Notes under the pieces: generated by a model
Told to the model about the DNA's origin: nothing
The model's input: the letters and a program-made list of their open reading frames with translations, nothing else
Database searches by the model: none
In this document: positions 11,066-23,229 of the stretch, piece by piece
How the letters are laid out: each line of letters opens with the position of its first letter
Numbering within the stretch: position 1 is the stretch's first letter
Origin: Micrasema longulum
Lineage: Eukaryota > Arthropoda > Insecta > Trichoptera > Brachycentridae
DNA length: 64,000 nucleotides
Reading direction: 5' to 3'
Assembly (NCBI GenBank): GCA_022494885.1
Contig: JAGVSM010003502.1
Coordinates: 62,001-126,000 of the forward strand
Made by a program: the position numbers and the translations under genes

Positions 11066-11784
11066 AAATATTTGTTAAGAAAGGCAGGATTCAAAGTCCT
11101 ATTGAGTTATCAAGATTTACAATAAATTTATTGTAACAGAGAGCGAAAACGTTTTTGAGAAAGTAACATGGAATTCTAGTTATTACAGGGCTTCCAAGAT
11201 GACTAGTTTATAAATATATCTCATAGTTGTATGTTTGGTTAAATTAGCAAAATAAATGTACAAATATTTGTTAACAAAGGCAGGATTCAACCTCCTAGTG
11301 AGTTATCAAGATTTACAATAAATTTATTGCAACAGAGAGCGAAAACGTTTTTAAAAAGCAATATGAATTCTTACAAATACAAAAATATAACTAATTGATA
11401 ACTACATAACTGTCACCTATACTTTTAGTTTGTAACCTTTTTGTTTATTTAATAAACATTTCTTCATTTTAACAGACCCCCTGACTTTTTTATTCTATTT
11501 TATATTGTAAAATTAAGTTTTATGTATGAAAAATAGGAATATGTATTGTGTACATTTTTTCCCCAAACATGTTCGATTATTTATTTATTTAACTTTTTGT
11601 ACATAATGTTATTTGTACATTGGCGTGCTTATTGCCAAATGACAATTTCTTCCAACCAACCAATAAAATAAAAGCTTTATTTTCATAACTCAAGTTCCAG
11701 AACATATTCAATTGAAAATAAAGATTAAAAAGCTTAAGATATATAAAAATATAAATAAACGTATTTGTTTATAAATTACCTTAA

Positions 11785-11940
11785 ATTAAAACTATTACTC
11801 AATGGGAAAAAGAAAAAAAGAGGAAAGAGGAGAAATTAAGGAAGAGAAAGGAGATGTTTTTTCAGACGTGATTTAAACAGAGATAATGTAGTAACATCTT
11901 TAATGGTGGATGGGAGATGATTCCACAGTCGAACCTCGAT
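11785..11940 (-). pseudogene. LINE C-terminal tail
   Basis: The minus-strand peptide RLWNHLPSTIKDVTTLSLFK, then SRLKKHLL, resembles the LINE tail at 10259 but is a different family. Confidence 0.65.
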
Positions 11941-11954
11941 TACAGTTTACCGGC

Positions 11955-12065
11955 AGAGATACTTATAATGTTTATACAAATAGATGCATTTTCGTACATA
12001 AATGTCGATTTTACTTTATACCGCATCGATATGTACCGATGAAGCGTTTGTAATCGAGGCCCAGA
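11955..12065 (-). repeat. Interspersed repeat, copy 2
   Basis: Reverse-complement match to 8400-8520 (CATCGGTACATATCGATGCG and TTTATGTACGAAAATG). Confidence 0.6.
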
Positions 12066-13960
12066 TTTAATTCCCGATAAGTTCGACACAATGTTTCACA
12101 ACGACAAATATGTTTTTTTTTATCATTACTTTAATTTGATATTCTAATTGACAACATTGAATACTTTTTTTTAATGCACCGTTAAATTAACATCTACTAG
12201 TTTCGTAACAACATCCGATATTTATATTAGTTCATCAATACTTCCAGAACAGTAACAAGGAGCTGTAACGAGTGCTCTTAGAAAACAACTATTTTTGAAG
12301 GGAGAAAACGAAAACGACAGAATTATATGTAAAGATTTTTTATAAAACGTCTAGAATTCAACATTCAATCGACACTGAAAGTGATTTACGAATTTAAAAA
12401 CAAATCATTATATAAAGTAGGAACCGCCACTTATTTTTCTATAGCCAGTCAAAAATAAACAAAACAAAAATATCCCAAATAGTTCGGCGACTCCGTTCCT
12501 TCAACGGCCGTGAATAACGTGAAAGAATTCAACGTCTTTATTTTTCCAATTCGAGTGTCACGTTCATAGACTAAACAATAAAATAAAATAAAAACCAGCG
12601 ATTGAATATTGAACGAATTCGCGCAGCTCTATTAGGAAATCTTCCGTCGCTTGACATTTTTTCCTATTGGCTCGATTAAATACTTTTCCATTTACGCTCC
12701 AGTGCAGAAATGTTCGAAAATCGAAATCACCAATAGGCACGATATTGTGAAGTTTAGTGTTGTGACTTTTATTATACCGGTAGGTACTCAGCATACAATG
12801 TCGATCATTACAAAAAAATACCTTTCGATTTCGTTACCCATTGTGTTACTGAAATTATAATACCGAGTTATTTAGAACTTGGGTACAAAGTATTTGTTAT
12901 TCTCACGCTTATCTCAAAAATTCTTGAATAGATTTATCTTATTTTAATACTGAATTTGAATTTTTACAGGCACTCCCCAGTAAAAAAAATGTTTTTTTTA
13001 TATTGATAAAACAATAGTTCATATAGATTTCTAGGTTAGATTTAGTTTTTTCACACAGAATTGTTTTTATATTGATTTGGGTCCCTTAAAGTTTATTAAA
13101 TCAATTGGTTTCTTGACAGTGTACTGACAAATTGAAAATCACACTATGACTATACACTAACCAGATAATACATCACATGACTTAACCTCATTATATTATT
13201 TTTATATAATCCTTATTTGTTTATATTTATATATTAACGCCCGAAAGGCTTTTACATGTACAGAGGTTATAAACAATTTGAAAATATAATTTTAAAATGA
13301 AAAATAAAACGACTAGGTACTAGGTTATTTATTTAAATTTGATGGATAATTGTTCTTAAAAATTTTTGATAGTTATACCTGTATCTATAACACATATATC
13401 TATTTTTTGGTCGTCCATGTGTTTGTTCCCGAGAAAATCAATTTTCGGGAACAGAGAATTAATGTGCAAATTTGACTTAAGAGATATTAATGTATCTTAA
13501 ATAAATACGTTGCTCATTATTTACAACTTTATGCAACAAAAAACACTGGTCAGAAATTATTCTTCAATCACTAATTTAAGTCAATTCAGTGTATATAAGA
13601 GCAGCTTGAAATTTATGAACCGGAGAAATGTATGTTGCATTACTGATTTTTTATTTATTTATGTAATGCCAGGTAAACGCAATCATCAGTACGTCACACC
13701 ACGAGGCTCCACTAGATTTTTGTTTTGCACGATTTTAGCCTGAGATTAGCAGATGATTTTTTTTTTAAATACAAAAAATATGGTAAATGCCAATCCACCC
13801 TAATTTAACACTGTCATTTAGATTTAGATGATACGTGTGAAATATTTATCAATAAAAAATATAAATAAAAATATTTAAATTCTTGTTTAATATTTCATTT
13901 AGCTTTCTATGGTACAACTATTTATAGAGAAGATTCGCCTAGTAAAAAAAAAATACATAT
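12066..13960. other. No gene recognised
   Basis: AT-rich. ATTAACGCCCGAAAGGCTTTTACA near 13236-13259 resembles the 3' ends of several LINEs here (24380, 32780), so a LINE remnant lies there. No other structure was identified. Confidence 0.4.
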
Positions 13961-14094
13961 TGTTATCATGTCCATGAGCTTTTTAAGATTTCCGGGCCTG
14001 AGCTTGAAAAAATTCCGCGAGTTCCTGAGGGGTATACCAGGAATGCCCCAGCTAAAATCCTTTAAATACGCCCTAAATACACATGTGTCACCAT

Positions 14095-14517
14095 AGTAGG
14101 GAAATATCACATTCTACGAATACCGATAAAAACATATGAAATGGATTTAGAACAATTAATTGTATTTTCTAAATCAATATTGATATTTGGAGAAATGTTT
14201 TTATACATAAATGTAAAAAAGAAATTCGATAAAAATACGTTCGTATAAATACGCGACGTGTTTGGCCTTGGTTGTTGTGACGTAAAGATTCGTATTATTG
14301 TCCTACACAAATTTCAATGACAAGGAACAAATAAACATGAATCGTGACGTATTAGGGGCGTGGCCAATGGAATCACCGTTTTTGCGGGAATTCAAAATTA
14401 CAAATTTAAAAGTTTTTTTATGCTACGAATAATAAGCAACTTTTTTTTTGTTAACTGGACAGTATTTCATTTACCTTTATTACTTTAAAAAGGTGAAAAA
14501 AGTTATATTTCCCTATT
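14095..14517 (+). mobile_element. MITE, TAGGGAAATAT family (best copy)
   Basis: The left end TAGGGAAATATCAC and right end GTTATATTTCCCTA are inverted. The internal core is GTGACGTATTAGGGGCGTGG. Length is about 423 bp. It has no meaningful open frame. Confidence 0.75.
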
Positions 14518-15942
14518 GTCATGGTAGTGTTTTTTAAATATTTTTTTATTTTTAATAAAAAGCTAAATGCCGGTGTTTTTATTATTTACTCAAATATTTA
14601 TATTTTTAGAGTATAACCTTAAAGTCGTAAATAACTAGTGCTGGAAAAATGGAAATCGAGTGAAAGGTTAAAAAATAAAAATCAAGTGAGTCCGCAATAC
14701 TATCACGAGACTACAATTCGGTTCATAAAACTGTTTCACAATATTTCGAATTTTCGGCCAATTTTTTTTCTCTATAAAATTCTGTTGCGAGAGGATGGTA
14801 TATGACATGGCGCTACTCTCGCTTCTACACGTTAAATAACACTGATCTAAAGTCAGGCAACCCAGTAGCAAGGAGGTACACCGTGGAGTCGAAAAGTAGA
14901 GAGCATGTAAAGTCTAACGAATGAAATCCGGATTTTTGTGGTTATCGCTGGAAATAAGTTGGCAAATGGCAAGAAGCACCCGTGTAAACTGACCAACATG
15001 TCAAATATTATTAAAATTGTAGAGCGGTGAATTGTAAAGTTTGCTATTTGCACAAGAGAAAGCAATGACAAGTGTGAATTGTTCTTCAAAGAATTACGCT
15101 TAAAAATATTTTATTAACTTCGATACATTTTTAACATCATGGGATAGGATTGTGCAAAAAATGAAATCAATTGAAAGTTAGTTAAAATAATATGTTCTTG
15201 GAGGCCCCCTTAAGGCCGGGTGAGTTGAAATAGAATTTATGTTACAACTTCCTTATACATTTACAAACACCAGGGATTAATAATTAACCTCTGATTAGAA
15301 GATGACGCGCACAGATGTTAGTTTTATATGTTTTTAACAGGTTTCATTTATTAAAATGCCTAACATTTGCCATGTCGTCAAAGCGGCCCCGTGTTTTCCG
15401 TAACCAAATTATGCGAAAAGCAAACATGATAGATTGCCGAGAATTAGAATTGACAGCTCGATATTATAAACACATATAAAATGGCGGAAAATTAATCAAC
15501 CCGCTATTCTATCGGATTGCAACAAAACGATTCTAATCATGAAACTTTCACATCTGCTAATTTGGTGACAGCAATAATGGCGGTAATTTTGTATTGAGTA
15601 CTTACGCAATTGCTAAAAAAATATTTTTATTTTGTTAATGTTTTTATTGAGAAGCACGTGTTTTGATTTAGATAATTAAATGATTTTTTGATACAAACGT
15701 GTTCCCGTATTTTCTCCCTAGATTATGGAGCGATAGCGATGATTTTCTTTACAAATTATATCTTAATATATACAATGGCAATCGCGATGGGAATCTTCCC
15801 CTTCAGGGAGGGTAACCTTTCTTTTTTTCCCTTCAATCCGTCAGCGCTTAGAATCTTCTTAGGTTATCCACGATCACTAGACTACGCAGTTTTTATCAGG
15901 TCATGGTAAATTTAATTAAAATGATTTGTTTTTAATATTGTT
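14518..15942. other. No gene recognised
   Basis: Intron-like AT-rich sequence with scattered short open frames. No family motif or repeat partner was noticed in the window. Confidence 0.4.
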
Positions 15943-16185
15943 GACTCCGCTTCGTGCGGCTGCGGATATCCTAACCAACTTTCTGAACACATCCTGTGGT
16001 CTTGTCCCTTTCCCCTTCTCTATGATTACCGAATGGAGCTTTTCGCTACTATCCGTGGCCCTGTTATAGGTGTTGTCGGATGTACAGATCTGGTGGCTTT
16101 CAAAAAGAATTTCAAGGCTTTTAAAAAGTTTTGTAATCATTTCGACGAATTGATCATGTCCAATCAACCAAATCCCAGTCAGTGA
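15943..16185 (+). pseudogene. R1/I-type LINE C-terminal zinc-knuckle fragment
   Basis: An open 81-codon frame begins DSASCGCGYPNQLSEHILW and continues SCPFPLLYDYR. The C-x-C-x7-8-H-x4-C pattern (CGCG...EHILWSC) is the C-terminal cysteine-histidine motif after RNase H in I/R1-type LINEs. It ends at TGA 16183-16185. Only this 3' portion was found. Confidence 0.65.
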
Positions 16186-16489
16186 TGAATTCACTTCTCT
16201 CTTTTCTCTAATGAAGTACAAATTATGTACTTCTGGATTACCTTCTTTCTGCACAAATATGCTAAGGCTACCAGATTTGAGAGAGCTCCTTCGGGTAGCT
16301 TTTCTCGTTTGACAATGAGCAAATTTTCCGTGTATGTGGGCACCGCCAAGGAGACTTATGTCCTCAGATGCGGTGTGCGGTATGTGGTGGGCAAGCTGTT
16401 AATATATACATTTATAAGTTTTTTTTATTTTATGATTTGTCCTTTATAGGAGCTAAGACCATTCAAAAACCCTTGAAAGCCCCTAGTGT

Positions 16490-16745
16490 TTTCGGATGGA
16501 TTAGAGCGAGAACAAAGGTCGCCGATGTGGTCCACAGAGCTGCCAGCCAGAAATCGAGCTGGGCTGGTCATAAAGCCAAAACCAAAGACTCTAGATGGAC
16601 CAAAAATGTCCTGGAATGGCGACCCAGAACGGGTAGAAGAAGTGTCGGCAGGCCCCAGACAAGGTGGTCTGATGACATCAGACGAGTTGCAAGAAGTAGT
16701 TGGATGCGGTCGGCTCAGAATAGGGAGATATGGAGACTAAGTTAT
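16490..16745 (+). pseudogene. LINE C-terminal fragment
   Basis: The peptide contains SWAGHKAKTKDSRWTKNVLE, then WRPRTGRRSVGRPQTRWSDD and IRRVARSSWMRSAQNREIW. This is the common insect LINE tail motif (WAGH, LEWRPR, GRP.TRW.DD). The 5' part is missing. Confidence 0.8.
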
Positions 16746-16828
16746 TTAGTTTTATGTTTGCATAAAATAGTTAAAAATGGTCCATAGTGTAGGTATTTCC
16801 TACACACTGGTGTGTCCCTGGGGATCCC

Positions 16829-16939
16829 TGGGGATGGTATTCCAAACGCTCTCGCGGCTGTATTATCTCGTGTATTTACATACAACTACACGAAAAAAAC
16901 GGTTTTCTCGTGCCACGAGAGCGGTTCAGAATAGCACCC
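16829..16939. mobile_element. Short MITE/hairpin with GGGRTGSTATTC ends
   Basis: The left end GGGGATGGTATTCCAAACGC and right complement GGGGTGCTATTCTGAACCGC are inverted and extend into CTCTCG(C/T)GG. Length is about 110 bp. It directly abuts the foldback element. Confidence 0.6.
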
Positions 16940-18628
16940 CAGGGGCGAATCGTCTAAATAAGCAATTATGCACAGCTTACCATTATATTTGAATTTCGAT
17001 AATAATGTTTTTAAGTAACCATATTTATGGGAAAATAAAAAAAATAAAAGTAATTTATTATATTTTTTGTATGCTGACATACATGCATGTATTGTATATA
17101 CATTTATACATTTCTAGTTATTTTTCTTTTTCTTTTTATACCCATGTTGTTTTTTAGTTTTTAATTTTTGTATATCTAACTAACTTATTATATTGTTATA
17201 TTTTATATTGTAAAAGGCACATATGCCGTATAATAAATAAATTAATTATGCATATATAACCCTTTATATCTTCCTACAAAACTAATATCTTTAAAGTGCG
17301 CCCAGCGCTCAGCCCGTTCTTAGTGAACAATGACATTTGCAGATTACCTCAGATTATTCCTCCATACAAAAAAAGGACACCATATTTTACCTTTTTAACC
17401 TAGTCTAGCTTTTTTAGTATTAAAACAAGCTTGCAGATTGCAAATATTGTTTGAAGATTATATATTTGGAAAATAGTATTTCGAACATTATTTCCGAAGA
17501 ACAATTTTTCTTTGATAGGATACCGTTGACATATTGTGTGTCACATGGGACATGTGGCGTTTGCAGTGGCTGTTTTTGGCCTTATTAATTTTAAAAGGAA
17601 TCGGCCAGTGCTTAGTGTTGACATTTAAATCATAATGGAATTTTCTGCTTAATGTCATTGTGGTATTTTTCAATAAAAAATTGTACAATCAAAACAGTGT
17701 AGAATTAAGCTACGTACCTCACATATATCACGTGGTTAGTAATATAATAATAATTGTTGCTTGAGTTGATTTTCACAGACTCACAGAAAAAATAAAATTT
17801 ATAATTATATTACTTACATATTATGTAGGTACCAGTGCCGAATGGTGATTTTATTAACAGGTAAGCTATATATAAAATAATATATATAAAAAATATCATA
17901 TATTTGTACCTACATAGGAGGTACATAATATGATGTAAGTAATATATACTATAAATCGATACTTTTCTGGGTTTCTGTGTGATACAACAATTCTCATCCA
18001 TGAAATCAACTCAAACGATGTAACTTCGTGATATATTATATTATATTAATATATTATCTAATACTTTAATGCATAATTCATAAAAAAATCAATAAAAAAT
18101 ATCACTATGAATTCAGTCGAAATTAGGTATTCAATTGAAATATCAACTGGCCGCATTGTTCTAGTAATTACAAGTGCTAAAAACGGCGGCGTGGAGCGCT
18201 ATATGTCCTGCAATATGACGCATGAAAGTAATTATGGTCTTATGTCTAAAGTACCATCTCAAAGAAAAATATTCCTTAAGAAACAATGTTTGAAATGCTG
18301 TTTTCCAAATCAAGAATCTTTAAATAATTTGTGTTATCTGCATGTTTAATCTATAATAATAAAATAGTTACAAATATAGTAAACTTATTTGCATAAAAAA
18401 TAAGCTAAAATAATCGGTTAGTTTTTTGGCTCACCGCGGGCGCTGGGCGCGCTTAATTAAAATCTATATTTATATTAGGATAAAAATACAAACGGTGGAA
18501 ATGATTTAAAATAAATGTTAATAATTTTTTTGTTTTTCTGTAAATCAAGTAACAATAAAACATTATAATGGTAAGTAAACTATAATGGTAAGCTGCGCAT
18601 AATCGCTTCGATACACAGTTCGCCCCTG
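16940..18628. mobile_element. 1.7-kb foldback element
   Basis: The left end CAGGGGCGAA and right complement CAGGGGCGAA are inverted. The arms then match over most of their length: GCTTACCATTATA near both ends, GCGCCCAGCGC at 17299 and 18440, the 17300-17690 segment against 18100-18350 reversed, and the centre (TATTACTTACAT against ATGTAAGTAATA). The left arm carries an extra LINE-like tail at about 17085-17255. Related half-elements are at 21170-21350 and 35426-36065. No coding frame is seen. Confidence 0.7.
17085..17255 (+). repeat. LINE 3' end inserted in the foldback left arm
   Basis: It ends GTAAAAGGCACATATGCCG then TATAATAAATAAATT. It is absent at the equivalent place in the right arm and in the 35426 copy. 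ATGCAT occurs at both edges and may be the target duplication. Confidence 0.5.
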
Positions 18629-18681
18629 GTAGGTACGAATTAATGAACATTTTTGTAAAAATAAATCACGGCGGCTACTGC

Positions 18682-18734
18682 CACCCACCATTGCTAATCA
18701 AATTGCAATGGAATTTATTTAGCAATGGTGGGTG
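18682..18734. repeat. Perfect 15-bp hairpin
   Basis: CACCCACCATTGCTA at 18682-18696 and its exact reverse complement at 18720-18734, with a 23-nt loop. Confidence 0.85.
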
Positions 18735-18746
18735 ATTTAATATTTT

Positions 18747-19130
18747 AACATATTACAAAAGAGATGAAGAACATTTAAGAGAAGTTAATATAAAAGTCTA
18801 GGCATCTACAGGGCTTATGACCTGTCAATGGCTGGTTTAAGTGGCCACTTTACACACTGTGTAACATTCACCATTCTGCCTATATTTGAACATCTATATT
18901 CCTTCTATTCTTTCATCTGTTGATGTTTGTGAAGTTAAAGAGCTGAAACCTTTATTTATGCGGGTGAGATTCATCTAATTGAATTATTTCACCTACATAC
19001 TAGGCAACGCCTGAAAATATTATTTTTCAATTTCTATACTTCTTCATGGACCAGGTAATTTATCAACAATATTTTGAGTTTGACCGAATTTTTGCAGACA
19101 AGGACTGGATTCAACTCCCCGGGGAGCTGT
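18747..19130 (+). repeat. R385 repeat, full copy
   Basis: It runs AACATATTAC to CCCCGGGGAGCTGT, the complement orientation of 33018-33402. It is immediately followed, after a 7-bp spacer TTATATT, by the start of another copy (19138-19170). It contains a short open frame but no recognised protein. Confidence 0.8.
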
Positions 19131-19137
19131 TTATATT

Positions 19138-19170
19138 AACATATTACAACAGAGATGAAGAACATTTCAC
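19138..19170 (+). repeat. R385 repeat, start of a second tandem copy
   Basis: AACATATTACAACAGAGATG, then AAGAACATTT, in the same orientation as the adjacent full copy. Confidence 0.7.
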
Positions 19171-19344
19171 ATTTGTTTCCAAATGTACTTATATAGTCAA
19201 TATGATGCAAACACGAATACTTATAGTGTCTAAAGTTTTTTATCAGAAGCTAGTTATCCGCGTTATATTTAGAATTTTGCACATTTTATACGCTTAGATT
19301 GTAAGTGAAACCGTGTGCACTCATTGATCAAATTATAATAACCA

Positions 19345-20089
19345 ATAAAACTTCTTTTCAACGATATTATTGTATGGGGAATGTGGTTGTAAATCTTTGT
19401 GAGCCTTAAACATATCGAGCCACCAGAATCTTACGCGAATTGCGAAAGTTAAAGATATAGGCATCACTTTTGTGATTTCCCTGATATTTCATGATCAGAT
19501 CGAAACAGTTTGTAGTAATTCGTTCAAGATGTTAGGATTCGTCTTGCGTACTGCCAGGGTTTTTGGTAGTACACGAGTACTGAGAATTCTTTATAACTCG
19601 CTGGTGCGAAGTAGACTCGAGAGTGGCTCGATGATTTGGGGACCGTGTGAGTTGAAGTACTCTCTTATGGTGGAGAAGGTTCAGAAGAAATTTCTTCGAT
19701 TTCTCTACATAAGGGAAAGCGTATATTATCCATGGCTTTATCCCACTGAGTTCCTCCAGGGTATGCTTGGCTATAACAGTTTGAAGACTAGACGAAATGT
19801 GTATTTAACTACGCACTTCTTTCGATTGTTGCGCGGTATTATTGACAACCCTGAAATTATGCGGAGCATTGGTTTTTATGTTCCGGATACTTACCTTAGA
19901 CAGCGTCAGCATAGACTGTTTCACATTCCAATATACAGTCCCAACCTGCCAATGGTTATGCCTGTTCGAAGGGCTATCTCTATGTTGAACAATGAAAGCA
20001 TCCACCCCTTTCCCGAAACTGTTCATAAAGACTCGAGTATTTCTTCAGTTTCGCATATCAATATCAATTTATTTATTTTTTTAAACTAA
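19345..20089 (+). pseudogene. Jockey-like LINE reverse transcriptase C-terminus
   Basis: The longest LINE frame in the window (205 codons from 19472). It contains FKMLGFVLRTARVFGSTRVL, ILYNSLVRSRLESGSMIWGP and KVQKKFLRFLYIRESVYYPW. These are the thumb and C-terminal motifs of jockey-type enzymes. Upstream in another frame, 19430-19470 encodes VKDIG-like sequence that precedes it in relatives, so one frameshift is likely. The catalytic palm domain is absent. Confidence 0.82.
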
Positions 20090-20159
20090 TTAAGCGAAAA
20101 TTTAATATTTCTTTACAATCAAACCGCGAAAATAACAAAACAAATAAACTTTAAAACTT

Positions 20160-20700
20160 TCATTGTACCCCTCACTGGAGTATTGTCAGTTTGTGATAAA
20201 TCAAATACACACGGTCAGCACAATCACCTTTTTCTAATTTCCCAGTATGACAGTGGAGGAATACAGTGTTAGTTCCAAATTGAGACCGCGGCCGCACGCT
20301 CCAGATCCCGCATCGGAAAGGAAGAAGAACGTAGTAATACAAACAAATCAATCAACACACGAAACCTAAATACATATGGGAAACATTAAAATAATTTGCC
20401 CTTTACAACATGCACTCAATCAACAGAAGAAAATCAATACGTATCTATAACAAATCACAGTGGAACATCAAATTATCAAGACACTACCGGCAAAATCCTA
20501 ACACAGATCCTAACATGATCCCTATCGAACTCAGGTGAAATTACTTTTCGTCATAGTACTGAATTCCTCGCAAAAACCATTTTCCTAATACCAACAGTAT
20601 AAATAATCCTATGCAAAGACATTAATCGTTCTAACAATCTCACATACCTTAAAGCAGACGAAACGGGCCCTAGAGCATGGTCGGCGCGTGCTTCTCTTGA
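20160..20700 (+). other. Less AT-rich segment of unknown origin
   Basis: It includes a 40-codon frame (20247-20369, MTVEEYSVSSKLRPRPHAPD at its start). Several short frames rich in Gln/Asn/Thr follow. It could be a 5' portion of a retroelement; the family is not recognised. Confidence 0.3.
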
Positions 20701-21169
20701 TTTAGTCTACTATTTAGATTTGTAATTTACCATTTCCCTTCTATGGGACTATTTCCCTTCTATGTTGAACAATATTACTTTGGACTACATCACTTATAGC
20801 ATTAAGTATTTATAAAATTTTTTATTAGACTAATAAAAATTGATAACAATAATTTGGCCGGTGTCTGTTGTATAAAAAAATCATGCATACAGTCGTGAAA
20901 ATATGTTACTTACTGAAAATGTTAGTAACGTGACTTGGCAATAATGATTATAATATTATTGTAAGCGCGCCCAAAGTAACTGCTTACTATTATTGTAAGT
21001 TCTAATTAGTGACTACATCCGCAAACGATATTTATTCAGATTACTCAAGTGATTGATTTATCATATGTAGCTAATGTTTATGGTTATACATACAATCTAT
21101 AGAACATATAAAATGTATTACTAGTCATTCGCACCCCCAGAAGTACACTGTCGTAAATCAATTTGTCTG

Positions 21170-21350
21170 TTTTATTAAAATTTATATTTATATTAGGATA
21201 AAAATACAAACGGTGGAAATTATTTAAAATAAATGTTTATTATTTGTTTGTTTTTCTGTAAATAAAGTTACAATAAAACATTATTATGGTTAGTCAAATA
21301 TAATGGTAAGCTGTGCATAATCGCTTCTATACACGGTTCGCCCCAGATAC
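21170..21350 (-). repeat. Solo end of the foldback family
   Basis: It matches 18464-18628 (ATATTAGGATAAAAATACAA, TGGTAAGCTG(T/C)GCATAATCG, ending CGGTTCGCCCC). Confidence 0.7.
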
Positions 21351-21953
21351 ATACACACCCTCATATACATACATGCATGTGTATATATATATACATTATT
21401 ATAAAGATATATGAAAAAAATATAGTAAATAAATAACAATATTATAAAGTTTTATAAATATTAATTAATAGCCTTTTGAATACTTAACCTATAATTATAT
21501 AAAGACAGACAAAATATATCAACTTCACCATACTCGTTACCTAGCCGGTGTAGTCTAGGTATTGGTGAATTGTAATAATAATTATATCTGCCAGGAGATT
21601 TAAAAAAAAGTTGTACACGTGGTTTTACCCTAAATTTTCCCGCCCCTTTCCCGACGTTTCGAATTGCATTACAGCGTTCATCATCAGTATTGATAATGCT
21701 GAGTTAAATTCAATTTAAATCACAGTTTATTAAATTCAAAATTTAAAAAGTAACTAGTTTATTGACAAGAATTTTTTTTCAGCATAAGTAAAATAGATAA
21801 GAGGTTTTTAAAATTGTCTTTAAATATTTATAGGGAGTGCTTTCACTAATCTATATGACACTGCGTTAATACACGATAACGTTTTTTTTACATGAAGGTA
21901 AGACTGAAATATTTCAATTTGAAAACGTATTTTTTAATAAATATTTCATAACA

Positions 21954-22024
21954 ACCATGTCGGGAATCAAACCCGAGGCCTCTTGCATGGTAGGCAGACG
22001 CTCTGTCCATTAGACCACGAGGCG
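21954..22024 (-). repeat. tRNA-derived SINE, CCTCGTGGT family
   Basis: Minus strand: A-box-like CGTGGTCTAATGG and B box GGTTTGATTCC, then CGACATGGT. The same head occurs at 37020, 61525 and 62080. Acceptor strands do not pair. Confidence 0.7.
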
Positions 22025-22509
22025 GATGTACAGTCTTCCATTACTTTATATTGCAATTCATCAGATCAGTATGATAGACGAGGAATGCCACAGTCTCCCG
22101 TGCTTGACCTTGGAACTGGTGGTGACTCCAGTTTTGAACTCCTAACTCCTAGACTATGCGGCTGCCGACCTTCGGCTTGGACCAGTTTGTAGAGATAACT
22201 CAGCCGGCGTGTTTGGTCAGTTATTAATTGTTGTGATGGAATTATGGTTTATGCAAAATTGATTTGAAATTAAATACAATGGAATAACAACTCATTAATA
22301 TTAGCACATAAATTAGGCCTTATATAAAATGCGCAGGTATAATTTTTATAAGATTAGTTTTGCGGCATATAAGAGAGCATTATTTTATTTATTTCTTTTT
22401 ATAGTTAATTCAGAAAAAAATGTACAAAGAAACACAATTTTTATTTAGATTTAACAAATATATATATATGTTAGCATAAAAACTAAGATTCTAATAATTC
22501 ATTACAGTT

Positions 22510-23113
22510 TACAAACAAACAAAGCATCACGCCGTTTCCCCGTAAGGGTAGGCAGAGAGTATAGAACGCCATGAACAAAGATAATAAAAAGTACAGTCAG
22601 GAATACAATATATTTAAGAAAGAAGTAAAAAATTACATCTATAATTCTTCTTTATGTAACACTAATTGAAAACATCGTTAATATATTTTCGTGATTTATT
22701 TATGTTATTTTAAAAATATTATTGATTAAAATTAAATCATCTATTGTAAGACGTCACTCCCCATTATGTACACAAGAATTGTTTATTTCTTTTACGTAAT
22801 GGGAAACGTTAATGTAAATATATGTATTTAATTAATGTAAAAAATTGAATTTAGTTGTAATATTGTATTTTAATTTGTTGTTAATAAATATCACTCTATA
22901 TTAGCATACAGACCTCGCTTCCTCTACATTCATACATCTTCTCATGAACGCACGCCGATTATTCCTACTTTTGACATGTCCATCTTCAAGTATTTGATCG
23001 ACTTGATCGTGCCATGTCTTTTTCGGTCTTCCTCGTTTGAAGATAAATTGGCAATCTGGGCCGGTATTATAGTGGAAAGGCAACAGAGTTATCTTGAATT
23101 GTCTATAAAACAA
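22510..23113 (-). pseudogene. LINE tail (GRPKKTWHDQ family) split by another repeat
   Basis: 23113-22905 encodes FKRGRPKKTWHDQVDQILED, then GHVKSRNNRRAFMRRCMNVE. The remaining tail (GGCGTTCTATACTCTCTGCC, CCTTACGGGGAAACGGCGTG) is at 22570-22510. In the intact copy at 31612-31990 these parts are contiguous, so about 330 bp was inserted. Confidence 0.8.
22575..22904 (+). repeat. LINE-like 3' repeat inserted in the LINE tail
   Basis: GACGTCACTCCCCATTATGT, then ACGTAATGGGAAACGTTAAT, recurs in reverse at 37390-37550. It is read as a retroelement 3' end. Confidence 0.6.
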
Positions 23114-23229
23114 AATCGAATTTTCCGTATAAAAAATAGAATATTATCATCATAAAACATGCTTTAAAACGTATTCAATTACAAGTTACTAACATTCATG
23201 CAAATAAACGAATTTTCATACAGAAAATT

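Larger units (their letters stand above)
9928..11400. repeat. Three-unit tandem repeat split by two insertions
   Basis: Units starting CAGGATTC at 9932, 11085 and 11281 share GAGTTATCA, AAATTTATTG and AGAGAGCGAAAAC. The last two are 196 bp apart. Unit 1 is interrupted by a LINE tail (about 10056-10610) and, before unit 2, by the MITE at 10664-11065. Confidence 0.7.

Noticed and set aside
12564..12860. Overlapping open frames on both strands
   Set aside because: No recognisable motif, no splice context and no repeat partner; chance frames.
16225..16449. 74-codon open frame
   Set aside because: Lies between two LINE tails, has no motif and is read mainly through AT-rich sequence.
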